Notes: generated from the letters alone by a model not told the origin. A DNA stretch of 40,813 nt from Sphingomonas azotifigens NBRC 15497 (GCF_002091475.1 NZ_BCTR01000061.1:1-40813); one strand, 5' to 3'. Numbered from the stretch's first letter, positions 8,524-16,496 are shown. Numbers and translations: made by a program.

Positions 8524-8843
8524 CGTTTTCCGTTCACTGTGCGAGATGGCTGGAACCCTAGTCCGATCGCGAGGTCAACCCATTGCGGGTTGCTGCGCTC
8601 GATCAGGGCCAGCTTCCAGTCCCGATTCCACTTCTTGATCCGCTTTTCCCGGAGGATGGCGGCGCTCATGTCCTCATGCACTTCGAACCAGACGAGGCGG
8701 GCGATCTCGTGTTCGGCGGTGAAGCCGTGGGTGACCTTCTCGCGATGCTGGTAGATGCGGCCCAGCAGGTTCGACGTCACGCCGGTGTAGAGGGTGCCGT
8801 GCCGTCGGCTGGCGAGGATGTACACGCAGGGTTGTTTGTCCAT
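8520..8843 (-). CDS. GIY-YIG nuclease family protein (UPF0213-like)
   Basis: This 107-residue single-domain protein has the GIY-YIG fold core: CVYILASRRHGTLYTGVTS (about residues 6-24, VYI and LYTG standing for GIY and YIG), then the catalytic Arg in LLGRIYQHR and the downstream acidic segment WFEVHEDMSAAILREKRIK. Such stand-alone domains are common in bacteria and their role is unresolved; a DNA-repair or structure-specific nuclease role is an inference from the fold. The stop overlaps the pheS start (ATGA), so the gene is coupled to pheS-pheT. A paired palindromic repeat starts 19 bp upstream of its ATG. Confidence 0.9.
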   Translation of the reverse strand: MDKQPCVYILASRRHGTLYTGVTSNLLGRIYQHREKVTHGFTAEHEIARLVWFEVHEDMSAAILREKRIKKWNRDWKLALIERSNPQWVDLAIGLGFQPSRTVNGKR

Positions 8844-8862
8844 CCCGCCACCCCCTCTACAC

Positions 8863-8958
8863 CGTCATCCCCGCGGAGGCGGGGATCCATTCTCCGTGCC
8901 GATTCAGCAGGAGCCGAAGCCGGTGAGTCAATGGATTCCCGCCTTCGCGGGAATGACG
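8863..8958. repeat. Paired palindromic repeat (REP/REPIN-like element)
   Basis: Two 28-bp arms, 8863-8890 and 8931-8958, are inverted copies of each other with 25 of 28 bases matching. They enclose 40 bp of unrelated sequence. Each arm is itself a hairpin: CCCCGC-GGAG-GCGGGG in the left arm and CCCGC-CTTC-GCGGG in the right. This is the layout of REPIN-type doublets, non-autonomous repeats dispersed in many proteobacteria; the arm sequence (…TTCCCGCCTTCGCGGGAA…) is of a very widespread type. Only one copy was seen in the window and no transposase is present. It fills the gap between the LysE-type gene and the GIY-YIG gene. Confidence 0.85.
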
Positions 8959-8978
8959 ACGTTGGGCGTGGGGCATGG

Positions 8979-9602
8979 CTACACCCGGCTGCCGAGCAAC
9001 GCGGCGCCGAACGCCACGAACACGCCGCCGGTCACCCGGTTGAACATCCGCTGCCGCGTCGCCGGTGCCAGCCAGGCCGCGAGCGAGCGCCCGCCCAGCG
9101 CATAGACCGAGAACCAGAAGGCTTCGATCACCGCGAAGGTCGCGATCAGGATCGCCAGCTGCGGCAGGAAAGGCCGGCTCACGTCGAGAAACTGCGGGAA
9201 CAGCGCGGCGGCGAAGACGATCAGCTTGGGGTTGGACAGCCCCGTGCCGAGCCCGGTGAGATAGCGCGCCCGCACCGACTGGCGCACCGGCACCGGCGCA
9301 TCGGCATGCGCCTCCGCCACCGGTGCGCGCCAGGCCTTGATGCCGAGCCACACGAGGTAAACGACACCCGCATAGCGCAGCGCGTCGTACAGCCCCGGCG
9401 ATGCCTTGAGCAGCGCGCCCAGCCCCGCCGCCGAGGCGATCAGGCAGAACAGGTTCGCGCTCATCAGCCCCGCGGTGGTCGGCAGCACGCGCGCCGCACC
9501 CTCGCGGATGCTCTGCACCATCACGTGGAGCATGTTCGGCCCCGGCGTCATCGACACGAAAAACACGGCGGTGACGTAGAGCCACCAGGTCTTCATCGCC
9601 AC
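8979..9602 (-). CDS. LysE/RhtB-family amino-acid exporter
   Basis: The 207-residue inner-membrane protein has about six hydrophobic helices and the family signature near the N-terminus (VSMTPGPNMLHVMVQSIREG) plus LTGLGTGLSNPKLIVFAAALFPQF in the middle. Members export amino acids or their derivatives; the substrate here cannot be read from sequence. The start is GTG at 9600-9602 (GGAGGG lies about 8 bases upstream); ATG two codons later is the alternative. It sits between the rplT terminator and the REPIN-like repeat, splitting the ribosomal-protein genes from pheS. Confidence 0.9.
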   Translation of the reverse strand: MAMKTWWLYVTAVFFVSMTPGPNMLHVMVQSIREGAARVLPTTAGLMSANLFCLIASAAGLGALLKASPGLYDALRYAGVVYLVWLGIKAWRAPVAEAHADAPVPVRQSVRARYLTGLGTGLSNPKLIVFAAALFPQFLDVSRPFLPQLAILIATFAVIEAFWFSVYALGGRSLAAWLAPATRQRMFNRVTGGVFVAFGAALLGSRV

Positions 9603-9627
9603 GGGATCGTCCCTCCCGGTTGGAATG

Positions 9628-9660
9628 AAAAAGGGCGCCGAAGCCGCAGCCTCGACGCCC
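9628..9660 (-). terminator. Rho-independent terminator of rpmI-rplT
   Basis: On the minus strand a 12-bp stem (two G-U pairs) with a TGCG loop occupies 9633-9660 and is followed by TTTTT at 9628-9632. It lies 26 bp past the rplT stop and before the LysE-family gene, so it should end most rpmI-rplT transcripts. Confidence 0.85.
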
Positions 9661-9686
9661 CTTGTTCAGCTTGCGCGCAGGTCCGC

Positions 9687-10052
9687 TCAGGCGGCCTGGG
9701 GCAGTGCCGCCTTCGCCTGCGCGATGATGGCGGTAAACGCCTCACCTTCGTGCATCGCGATGTCGGCCAGGACCTTCCGGTCGAGTTCGATACCGGCCAG
9801 CTTGAGGCCGTGCATGAACTGCGAATAGGTCAGGCCTTCGGCGCGCACACCGGCGTTGATGCGCTGGATCCACAGGGCGCGGAAGCTGCGCTTCTTTACC
9901 TTGCGGTCGCGATAGGCGTACTGGCCGGCCTTTTCGACGGCCTGGCGCGCGATGCGGATCGTGTTCTTGCGACGGCCATAATAGCCCTTCGCCTGATCCA
10001 AAATCCGCTTATGCTTCGCCTTGGTGGTCGTACCACGCTTCACTCGTGCCAT
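9687..10052 (-). CDS. rplT: 50S ribosomal protein L20
   Basis: A 121-residue basic protein with the L20 N-terminus MARVKRGTTTKAKHKRIL and core AKGYYGRRKNTIRIARQAVE. L20 is an early-assembly protein of the large subunit. It follows rpmI by 14 bp and is followed by a clear intrinsic terminator. No infC lies directly upstream of rpmI here. Confidence 0.98.
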   Translation of the reverse strand: MARVKRGTTTKAKHKRILDQAKGYYGRRKNTIRIARQAVEKAGQYAYRDRKVKKRSFRALWIQRINAGVRAEGLTYSQFMHGLKLAGIELDRKVLADIAMHEGEAFTAIIAQAKAALPQAA

Positions 10053-10066
10053 TTTTCAGGACTCCC

Positions 10067-10270
10067 TTACTTCAGGCCGTACGGCGCCCACGCCTTGACG
10101 TGTGCCACGTCGGCGTCGGCCAGCACGCTGGTGCCGCGGTTGGTACGGATATACTTCGAATTGTGCGAAATCAGGCGGTGGCGCTTGCCGGCGACGCCGT
10201 GCTTCACCTTGCCCGTGGCGGTGAACTTGAAGCGCTTCTTCACACCGCTCTTGGTCTTGAGCTTGGGCAT
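10067..10270 (-). CDS. rpmI: 50S ribosomal protein L35
   Basis: A 67-residue basic protein with the L35 hallmarks MPKLKTKSGVKKRF, KRHRLISHNSKY and VAHVKAWAPYGLK. AAGGAG lies just upstream on the minus strand. It is the first gene of the rpmI-rplT pair and is divergent from the AsmA-family gene; the 152-bp space between them must hold both promoters, but no convincing -35/-10 pair was picked out. Confidence 0.98.
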   Translation of the reverse strand: MPKLKTKSGVKKRFKFTATGKVKHGVAGKRHRLISHNSKYIRTNRGTSVLADADVAHVKAWAPYGLK

Positions 10271-10422
10271 TTTCGTCTCCTTATGGTTCGACGATTGCAG
10301 ACAGCCGCGGCAGCCCTATTAGCCGGACGGTCCCTCGATCGCGGAAAGGCGGCCCCTTAGCCGATGGCTGGGCGATATGCAACCACCGGGGAACCGCGCG
10401 GGCACGAAGGATTTTGAGGTTC

Positions 10423-12558
10423 ATGGCCGACTTGGACAGCCCCGTTCTCGCCGCCGAGCAGGCAGCCCCGCCGCCCCGGCCGGCGCGCGCGATGGGCACG
10501 CCGCTCGCCGCGACGATCGCGGTCGTCACCAGCCTGGTCGGGCTGGTGGTGCTGGCCTGGGCCATCCTGTTCGTCACCAAGGGCCGGTTTCTCAAGGGCA
10601 CGTTCGAGTCGATCGCCAGTTCGAGCGCGCATCGGAAGGTGCGGGTGGCGGGCGACTTCCAGCTCTATTTCGCGCCGTTCAACCTCAAGTTCATGGCGGA
10701 AGGGCTGAGCGTCGAGAATCCGGACTGGGCCGGCACCAGCCCGTTCTTCACGGCAAAGCGTATCGACGCGCGAATCGCCACCTTCTCGCTCCTCGCGGAG
10801 CAGAAGCGCTTCCAGTGGCTCGGCCTCACCGACGGGCGAATCGACCTGCAATGGGATCGCGACGGCAAGCAGAACACGTGGACCTTCGGCAGCGGCGGCG
10901 GCAAGCCGCTGACCATGCCGCTGATCCAGCGCGCGCGAATCGCCGGCACGCAGATCCGCTACCTCGATCCGCGCCACCAGCTGGACGCGGCGATTCGCGT
11001 CGACACGGTGGCGGCCGAGGACAATCGCTTCGCCGACACCATTCGCTTCGACGGCAACGGCACCGCGCGCGGCGCCCGCTTCACGCTGGCGGGCGCGCTG
11101 CTCTCCTCCAACAAGACGCTGGCGGGCGGCGAGAATAGGCTGAAGCTGCACGCCGAGGGCGTGCGCAGCCAGGTCGACATCGCCGGCACGCTGCCCGGCG
11201 CGACGGTGCTGGAAGGCGCCAAGCTCCACATGGACCTGCGCGGGCAGAACCTCGCAGACGTGTTCCTGCTCGCCGGCATCGCCGTGCCCGACACGCGCAC
11301 CTACCGGCTGACCTCGGTCGTCACCAAGACCGGCGACGAGTGGCGCTTCACCGGCATGAAGGGCCGGTTCGGCGACAGCGATCTCGCCGGCAAGTTCACC
11401 GTGAAGCTCGGCGAGCCGCGCATGCTGGTGACCGCCGATCTGTTCACCCATGTGCTCGACATCGTCGATGCCGGGCCGTTCATCGGCTACAACCCCAATG
11501 CGCTGGCGGCGCAGGGTGCGCAGGCGGCGGTGACGCAGGTCTCCGGCACGCCGCGGCTGCTGCCCGACGCGCCGCTCCGGGTCGACGCGCTCAAGAATTT
11601 CGATGCCAAGGTGCAATGGCAGGTGCGCACCGTCCGCGCACCCAACCTGCCGGTATCGAACATCGAGCTGGGCCTCGACCTCAACGACCGGCTGCTCAAG
11701 CTGAGCCCGCTCAACTTCAGCCTCGCACGCGGCACGGTCACCTCCGACATCAGCATCGATGCGCGCAAGGCGCCGGTGTTCACCACCTACGATATCCGCC
11801 TGTCACCGACGCCGATGGGCGTGCTGCTCGCCGGCTTCGGCGCGGAGCAGTCCGGCACGACCGGCATGCTCAAGGCACGCATCCAGATGAACGGCAGCGG
11901 CAACAGCGTGCGCGATTCGCTCGCCAGCGCGAACGGCCGCATCGCGGTAATCCTGCCCAAGGGCGATTTCTGGACGCGCAACACCGAGCTCGCCGAGTTC
12001 GACATCGGCACCTTCGTCCAGAAGATGTTCGAGAAGAAGCTGAAGGAGCCGGTGCAGATCAATTGCGGGCTGATCGGCTTCACCGTGCGCGACGGCATCG
12101 CCGCGGCGGATCCGATCCTGATCGACACGCAGAAGAACGTGATGCTCGGCCGCGGCGGGTTCAGCTTCAAGAACGAGACGATCGATCTCGCCTTCCGCGC
12201 CGATTCGAAGCGGTTCAGCCTGTTCTCGGGCCAGTCGCCGGTGGGGATCGGCGGCTATTTCGCCAAGCCGGGGATCAGCGTGATCAGCCCCGAGCTGCTC
12301 GGCCGCGCCGGCGCCGGGCTGGGGCTTGGCGTCGCCGCCTCGCCGCTCGCCGCGGTGTTGGCCTTCGTCGATTTCGGCGATGCCAAGGCAGCGGACTGCG
12401 GCCCGGTGCTGGCGGGCGCGACCGCCGCCAGCCAGCGCGATGTAAAGGGCCGGCCGCGCGACGATGTCGGCCGCGGCACCACCGCCAAGTCGGAAAGCGG
12501 CAAGACGAGCCCCGCCGCCGCAAAGCAGCAGCGCAAGAAGTTCCTCGGCATCTTCTGA
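10423..12558 (+). CDS. AsmA-family protein
   Basis: The 711-residue protein has a short cytoplasmic N-terminus, one transmembrane helix at about residues 25-50 (TIAVVTSLVGLVVLAWAILF) and a long beta-rich periplasmic region. It resembles AsmA/YicH/TamB-type proteins, bridge-like proteins implicated in moving lipid between inner and outer membrane. Family features include AEGLSVENPDWAGTSPFFTAKRIDA, repeated beta units, and a conserved C-terminal part (LAEFDIGTFVQKMFEKKLKE; GRGGFSFKNETIDL), ending in a Lys/Ala-rich tail. ATG 10423 is preferred, with GAAGG about 12 bases upstream; an in-frame TTG at 10414 is possible. The exact cargo is unknown. Confidence 0.88.
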   Translation: MADLDSPVLAAEQAAPPPRPARAMGTPLAATIAVVTSLVGLVVLAWAILFVTKGRFLKGTFESIASSSAHRKVRVAGDFQLYFAPFNLKFMAEGLSVENPDWAGTSPFFTAKRIDARIATFSLLAEQKRFQWLGLTDGRIDLQWDRDGKQNTWTFGSGGGKPLTMPLIQRARIAGTQIRYLDPRHQLDAAIRVDTVAAEDNRFADTIRFDGNGTARGARFTLAGALLSSNKTLAGGENRLKLHAEGVRSQVDIAGTLPGATVLEGAKLHMDLRGQNLADVFLLAGIAVPDTRTYRLTSVVTKTGDEWRFTGMKGRFGDSDLAGKFTVKLGEPRMLVTADLFTHVLDIVDAGPFIGYNPNALAAQGAQAAVTQVSGTPRLLPDAPLRVDALKNFDAKVQWQVRTVRAPNLPVSNIELGLDLNDRLLKLSPLNFSLARGTVTSDISIDARKAPVFTTYDIRLSPTPMGVLLAGFGAEQSGTTGMLKARIQMNGSGNSVRDSLASANGRIAVILPKGDFWTRNTELAEFDIGTFVQKMFEKKLKEPVQINCGLIGFTVRDGIAAADPILIDTQKNVMLGRGGFSFKNETIDLAFRADSKRFSLFSGQSPVGIGGYFAKPGISVISPELLGRAGAGLGLGVAASPLAAVLAFVDFGDAKAADCGPVLAGATAASQRDVKGRPRDDVGRGTTAKSESGKTSPAAAKQQRKKFLGIF

Positions 12559-12600
12559 TCGCTTGCGCACCCCGCCCCGGCCGACGCAGGATCGGCGGCG

Positions 12601-13713
12601 ATGCTGCGCTTCGTTCCCCTCGCGATCGCCCTTGCCGTGGCCGGCGACATGCGGCCGCCCCAACGGGTGACCGTCACGGCCGAGGACGCTGGCTTGCAGG
12701 CGCTGCCGGTGCATGTCGGCGGACGGGTGGCGCGGATCGCCGCCGGGTTCCGCCACCAATGGCCGGGCGTCTATTTCGAAGCGGCCTTTCGCGGCGATCG
12801 GGTGACGCTGCGCTTCGCCGACGCCGTCAACGAGTGGCGGGTCAGCATCGACGGGGCCCCGCCGATTACGATCGATCGACCGGGCGCCGCCGACAGGACG
12901 ATCGCCGGGCTCGGCAGCGGCACGCACCACGTCCGGCTGGACAAGGTGACCGAGAGCGCGGCACCGGCGCTGTTCGGCGGCTTCCTGGTCGGGCGCGGCG
13001 ATGCGCTGCCCGCCCCGGCGCCCCGCCGCCGCCAGATCGAGTTCATCGGCGATTCGTCGATGGCGGGCTATGGGGCCCGGTCCGAACGGCTCGACTGCAC
13101 GCCCGAGCAGGTGCGCGCCACCACCGACACAGCGGACGCCTTCGCAGCCCTTGCTGCGCAGCAAGAGGGTGCGGACTATCAGGTCAATGCGATGTCCGGC
13201 CGCGGCCTGATCCGCAATATCGGCGGCACCGCCCCCGCGGGCCCGATGGTGCAGCTATGGCCGCGCACGCTGCCTGGCGAGCCTGCGCCGTTCTTGGATC
13301 CGGCATGGCAGCCGCAGATCGTGATGCTCAAGCTGCAGGCCGATTTCGTCGGCTTCCATCCCGATGCGCGCTGGCCGACGCTCGAGGCGCTGGTGGCGGA
13401 CTATGCCGCCAGCTACGGCCGCTTCCTCGCGCAGATCCGCGCGCGCTATCCCCGCGCCGTGTTCCTGCTCTGGTGGTTCGACACCAGCGGTGCCCCGCCC
13501 GACCAGGCGGCGATGCTGCACGCGGCCGAACGCAGGATCAGCGATGCGGCGCATGCCGCCGGCGTCCGCGACCTGTTGTTCCTGCCCTTCCCCGCCGCCG
13601 AGTTCCGCGCCACCGCCTGCCACGGCCATTACGGCGTGGAGGAGCAGCGCCGCATCGCCGACTGGCTGATGCGCACGATCGATGCCCATCCTGCGTTCTG
13701 GGACGGGCACTGA
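12601..13713 (+). CDS. SGNH-hydrolase esterase, carbohydrate esterase family 2-like
   Basis: The 370-residue protein starts with a short hydrophobic signal-like segment (RFVPLAIALAVAG), suggesting export. An N-terminal beta-sandwich region (about residues 30-135) precedes an SGNH domain beginning IEFIGDSSMAGYGAR with the nucleophile Ser152. This order is that of CE2 acetyl-xylan/acetyl-sugar esterases. The catalytic His is expected in CHGHYGVEEQRRIADW (His341 or His343); the Asp that usually precedes it is not evident, and CE2 enzymes working with a Ser-His dyad are known. The substrate is unproven. It is convergent with hisN; a palindrome contains both stops. Confidence 0.8.
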   Translation: MLRFVPLAIALAVAGDMRPPQRVTVTAEDAGLQALPVHVGGRVARIAAGFRHQWPGVYFEAAFRGDRVTLRFADAVNEWRVSIDGAPPITIDRPGAADRTIAGLGSGTHHVRLDKVTESAAPALFGGFLVGRGDALPAPAPRRRQIEFIGDSSMAGYGARSERLDCTPEQVRATTDTADAFAALAAQQEGADYQVNAMSGRGLIRNIGGTAPAGPMVQLWPRTLPGEPAPFLDPAWQPQIVMLKLQADFVGFHPDARWPTLEALVADYAASYGRFLAQIRARYPRAVFLLWWFDTSGAPPDQAAMLHAAERRISDAAHAAGVRDLLFLPFPAAEFRATACHGHYGVEEQRRIADWLMRTIDAHPAFWDGH

Positions 13714-13729
13714 TCGGGGTCAGTGCCCG
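13704..13729. terminator. Bidirectional palindrome containing both convergent stop codons
   Basis: CGGGCACTGA (13704-13713) and TCAGTGCCCG (13720-13729) are perfect inverted repeats with a 6-base loop. The stop of the esterase gene is the last three bases of the left arm and the stop of hisN the first three of the right arm. No T-run follows on either side, so efficiency as an intrinsic terminator is uncertain. Confidence 0.5.
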
Positions 13730-14502
13730 CGGCAGTCCATCGCTTCGAGGATGTCGTCGATCCGCGCCGGGTCGCCTGCGGCGATCACTTCGCCGTTGCT
13801 GCCGGCATGGAGCGGATCGCCCTGCCAGTCGCACATCCGCCCGCCCGCGCCTTCGATCACCGGCACCAGCGCGGCGAAGTCGTGGAGCTTGAGCCCGGCC
13901 TCGACGACGATGTCGAGCCAGCCGCTCGCCACGCAGCCATAATTGTAGCAGTCGCCGCCGAGCACCGTGCTCATCACCTTGGCGTCGAGATGCTCGAAGG
14001 CATGGAGCTGGCCGTCGTCGAACAGCGCGGGCGAGGTGGTGCCGAGGATCGCCTGGCCCAGCTCGCGGCAGATGCGGGTGCTCGCGGGCTTGCCGTTGAA
14101 CAGCGTCTTGCGGCCGGTCACCCCCAGCCAGCGCTCGCCGATGATCGGCTGGTCGATCACGCCCAGCACCGGCCAGCCATTGTCGACCAATGCGATGAGG
14201 GTCCCGAACACCGGGCGCCCGGCGATGAAGGCGCGGGTACCGTCGATCGGATCGAGCACCCATTGCCGGCCGCTGGTGCCTTCGCGCACCCCGAATTCCT
14301 CGCCGATGATGCCGTCCATCGGGCGCTCGGCGAGCAGCAGCTTGCGCATCGCTTCCTCGGCGGCGCGATCGGCGAGGGTGACCGGGGAATGGTCCTCCTT
14401 GGCCTCGACGCCGTGCTCGGCGCGGAAATAGGGGCGAATCGCGGCGCCGGCGGCGTCGGCGAGGCGCGCGGCGAGCGCGATGTCGGTTTCGGAAACGGCC
14501 AT
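13720..14502 (-). CDS. hisN: Histidinol-phosphatase, inositol-monophosphatase family
   Basis: The 260-residue Mg2+-dependent phosphatase has the metal-binding motifs of the IMPase superfamily: GEEFG (about residue 66), the core DPIDGTRAFIAGRPVFGTLI (about 82-101) and the C-terminal metal site GAGGRMCDWQGDPL. The DPIDGTRAFI…FGTLI form is typical of HisN, which dephosphorylates L-histidinol phosphate in histidine synthesis; inositol monophosphatase activity is the main alternative. It is divergent from pldA across 64 bp and convergent with the esterase. Confidence 0.88.
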   Translation of the reverse strand: MAVSETDIALAARLADAAGAAIRPYFRAEHGVEAKEDHSPVTLADRAAEEAMRKLLLAERPMDGIIGEEFGVREGTSGRQWVLDPIDGTRAFIAGRPVFGTLIALVDNGWPVLGVIDQPIIGERWLGVTGRKTLFNGKPASTRICRELGQAILGTTSPALFDDGQLHAFEHLDAKVMSTVLGGDCYNYGCVASGWLDIVVEAGLKLHDFAALVPVIEGAGGRMCDWQGDPLHAGSNGEVIAAGDPARIDDILEAMDCRGH

Positions 14503-14566
14503 GCCCCTGCCCTACCGGGCCGAATATGACTCGCCAAGGTCACAAACGCCTGCCACTTCGCAGAAC

Positions 14567-15634
14567 ATGCGTGGAATTGCCGCACTTCCCCTGCTCGGCC
14601 TGGTCTTCGCGGCGTCGCCCGCGCTGGCGCAGGTGCGCGCCGTGCCGGCGCAACCCGCCTCCGAACAGGCGGCGCTGCGCGGCGTCGAGGTGTTCCTGGT
14701 CAACGAGAGCGAGGCACCGATTGCCGATGCCGGTCCGCGCCAGATCGAGGTCACCGCGACCGACGGCACGCGGCTGATGCTGGAGCGCACCCCCGGCCCC
14801 ACCCCCACCATCGCCCCGCACGGCTTCGCCAAGGCGCGCTACGTGCCGGTGGGCGTCGCCGGCGTCGCGGTACCGCCCGCCGCGCAGCATCGGCCGGCCG
14901 AGATGCCCGAGCAGGAAACCGTGGTGCAAAGCTCGACCGGCAGTTCGGCGGGGTTGCTCTCCCGCTTCGAGCCGCACGAGGCGGTCTATGGCGCGTTCGG
15001 CCTGAACGACGCAGGCGGCAAGCTGCAGGTGAGCTTCGCCGTGCGCCCCTTTGCCGAGGACGCGCCGCTCCAGCTCGGCAATCTCCGCTTCGCCTATACC
15101 CAGACGATGTTCTGGGCGCTGAACGAGCCCTCGGGCCCGTTCCGCTCGACCAACTACACGCCCGAACTCTATGCCGATGTGCCGGTGGACGAGACGACGC
15201 GGGTGGCGATCGGCTGGCGCCACGATTCGAACGGTCGCGGCGTCACCGATTCGGTCGACATCAACCGGATCTTCGTGCGCGGTGAGAAGCGCTTCGACCT
15301 GGGCGGCGACTGGCGGCTCGACGTGGCGCCGCAGGCCTGGGTCTATGTCGGCAGCAGCGGCACCTTCCACGACATGAAGAACTATTTCGGCTATACGGGC
15401 CTCGCCGCGGCGATCGCGCAGAAGGACGGCATCAAGCTGGCACTGACCGCGCGCGGCAATGTGAAGACCGGACGCGGCGCGGCCGAAGCCTTTATCTCCT
15501 ATCCGCTACGCCGGCTGGGCGGAGGCCTGGGCATCTACCTCTTCGGACAGGCATTCACCGGCTATGGCGAGGCGCTAGACCGCTACACCGTCAACGACAC
15601 GCACGCGCGGATCGGCATCGCCTTCACCCGCTAG
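14567..15634 (+). CDS. pldA: Outer-membrane phospholipase A (OMPLA) with N-terminal extension
   Basis: The protein has a signal peptide (MRGIAALPLLGLVFAASPALAQ) and 355 residues. The C-terminal part is an OMPLA beta-barrel: NYTPELYADV, then catalytic HDSNG with His219 and Ser221 and the third catalytic residue Asn233 in DINRIFVRG, spaced as in E. coli PldA (His142, Ser144, Asn156). FGYTG, KTGRGAAEAFISYPL and FTGYGEALDRY also match. OMPLA hydrolyses phospholipids misplaced in the outer leaflet. Residues ~22-130 form an extra beta-rich, possibly Ig-like periplasmic region absent from enterobacterial PldA. The start is taken at the signal peptide although no good ribosome-binding site is seen; longer in-frame reading upstream overlaps hisN. 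Confidence 0.9.
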   Translation: MRGIAALPLLGLVFAASPALAQVRAVPAQPASEQAALRGVEVFLVNESEAPIADAGPRQIEVTATDGTRLMLERTPGPTPTIAPHGFAKARYVPVGVAGVAVPPAAQHRPAEMPEQETVVQSSTGSSAGLLSRFEPHEAVYGAFGLNDAGGKLQVSFAVRPFAEDAPLQLGNLRFAYTQTMFWALNEPSGPFRSTNYTPELYADVPVDETTRVAIGWRHDSNGRGVTDSVDINRIFVRGEKRFDLGGDWRLDVAPQAWVYVGSSGTFHDMKNYFGYTGLAAAIAQKDGIKLALTARGNVKTGRGAAEAFISYPLRRLGGGLGIYLFGQAFTGYGEALDRYTVNDTHARIGIAFTR

Positions 15635-15687
15635 CTCCTGCGCGCACGCTGGCGTAGACAGATGCGCAACCATTCCGGGAGATCGAT

Positions 15688-16239
15688 ATGCGCCTGAAGC
15701 TCGCCCTTGCCGCCCTTGCCCTGCCGCTCGCCATGATGCCGGCCAACGCGTCGCTCACCGCGGGGGCCAAGGCGCCCGTGTTCACCGCCAAGGGTGCGGT
15801 GGCCGGCAAGCCGATCACGGTCGACCTCAAGGCCGCGCTCAAGAAGGGACCGGTCGTCCTCTACTTCTTCCCCGCCGCGTTCACGTCGGGCTGCAATGCC
15901 GAGGCGCATGCCTTTGCCGAGGCGCTGCCCGATTTCACCAAGGCGGGTGCGACGGTGATCGGCATGACGGCCGGCAATGTCGACCAGCTCGAACAGTTCA
16001 GCAGCCAATATTGCGCCGGCAAGTTCGCGGTTGCCGCCGCCACGCCCGAGGTGGCGCAGGGCTATGATGTCGCCGCGAAGAAGCCCGACGGCACCGTCGC
16101 CAAGTTCACCAGCCGTACCAGCTATGTGATCGCACCGGACGGCAAGGTGCTGTTCGTTCATTCGGATCCGAACCCGGCGGATCATATTCGACTCACCCTC
16201 GCCGCGGTCGAATCCTATCGCAAGACCCACCGCCGCTGA
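15688..16239 (+). CDS. Periplasmic peroxiredoxin, AhpC/TSA (PrxQ-like) family
   Basis: The 183-residue protein has a signal peptide (RLKLALAALALPLAMMPANA) and a thioredoxin-fold peroxiredoxin domain. The universal PxxxTxxC motif is PAAFTSGC with peroxidatic Cys69; Cys109 (SSQYCAGKF) is a possible resolving cysteine. FTSRTSYVIAPDGKVLFVHSD is the expected C-terminal region. It should reduce peroxides in the periplasm; the electron donor is unknown. GGGAG lies six bases before the ATG. It follows pldA on the same strand after 53 bp, so the two may be co-transcribed. Confidence 0.9.
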   Translation: MRLKLALAALALPLAMMPANASLTAGAKAPVFTAKGAVAGKPITVDLKAALKKGPVVLYFFPAAFTSGCNAEAHAFAEALPDFTKAGATVIGMTAGNVDQLEQFSSQYCAGKFAVAAATPEVAQGYDVAAKKPDGTVAKFTSRTSYVIAPDGKVLFVHSDPNPADHIRLTLAAVESYRKTHRR

Positions 16240-16496
16240 GCCGCCGAGTCGGGCACATTGCCCGCTGCTAATCCCTCCGATCTGGAGATATTAATCTTCG
16301 GATCGGAGTGGGCGCCCCGTCGTCAGGGGCGAAGATTCTAATTCCAAAGGAAAAATCCCTATATCCGGAGTCTTCCTATCCGGATTTGCCCGTTCAGTAT
16401 GAAACGGACGGAAACCGGATATTAGCACTCTCCTCATAGACCCCCTGCATATTATTGCGGCCGAAATGCCGTGACTTGCACGGGGGTTAGGAGCGT
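16240..16496 (+). promoter_or_regulatory. AT-richer structured leader upstream of the diguanylate cyclase gene
   Basis: This gene-free stretch is visibly less GC-rich than its surroundings. It contains: an inverted repeat CTCCGATC/GATCGGAG (16275-16282, 16301-16308) whose interior can also pair; CGCCCC/GGGGCG (16313-16318, 16326-16331); TATCCGGA twice as direct repeats (16362-16369, 16377-16384), with the core ATATCCGG again inverted at 16415-16422; and ACCCCCTGCA/TGCACGGGGGT (16440-16449, 16477-16487), which closes just before the ribosome-binding region TAGGAG (16488-16493). The first hairpins may terminate the peroxiredoxin transcript; the repeats may be an operator. No known riboswitch was recognised. 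Confidence 0.5.

Noticed and set aside
16440..16496. Possible c-di-GMP riboswitch before the GGDEF gene
   Set aside because: A hairpin is present, but the conserved elements of the GEMM classes were not seen.
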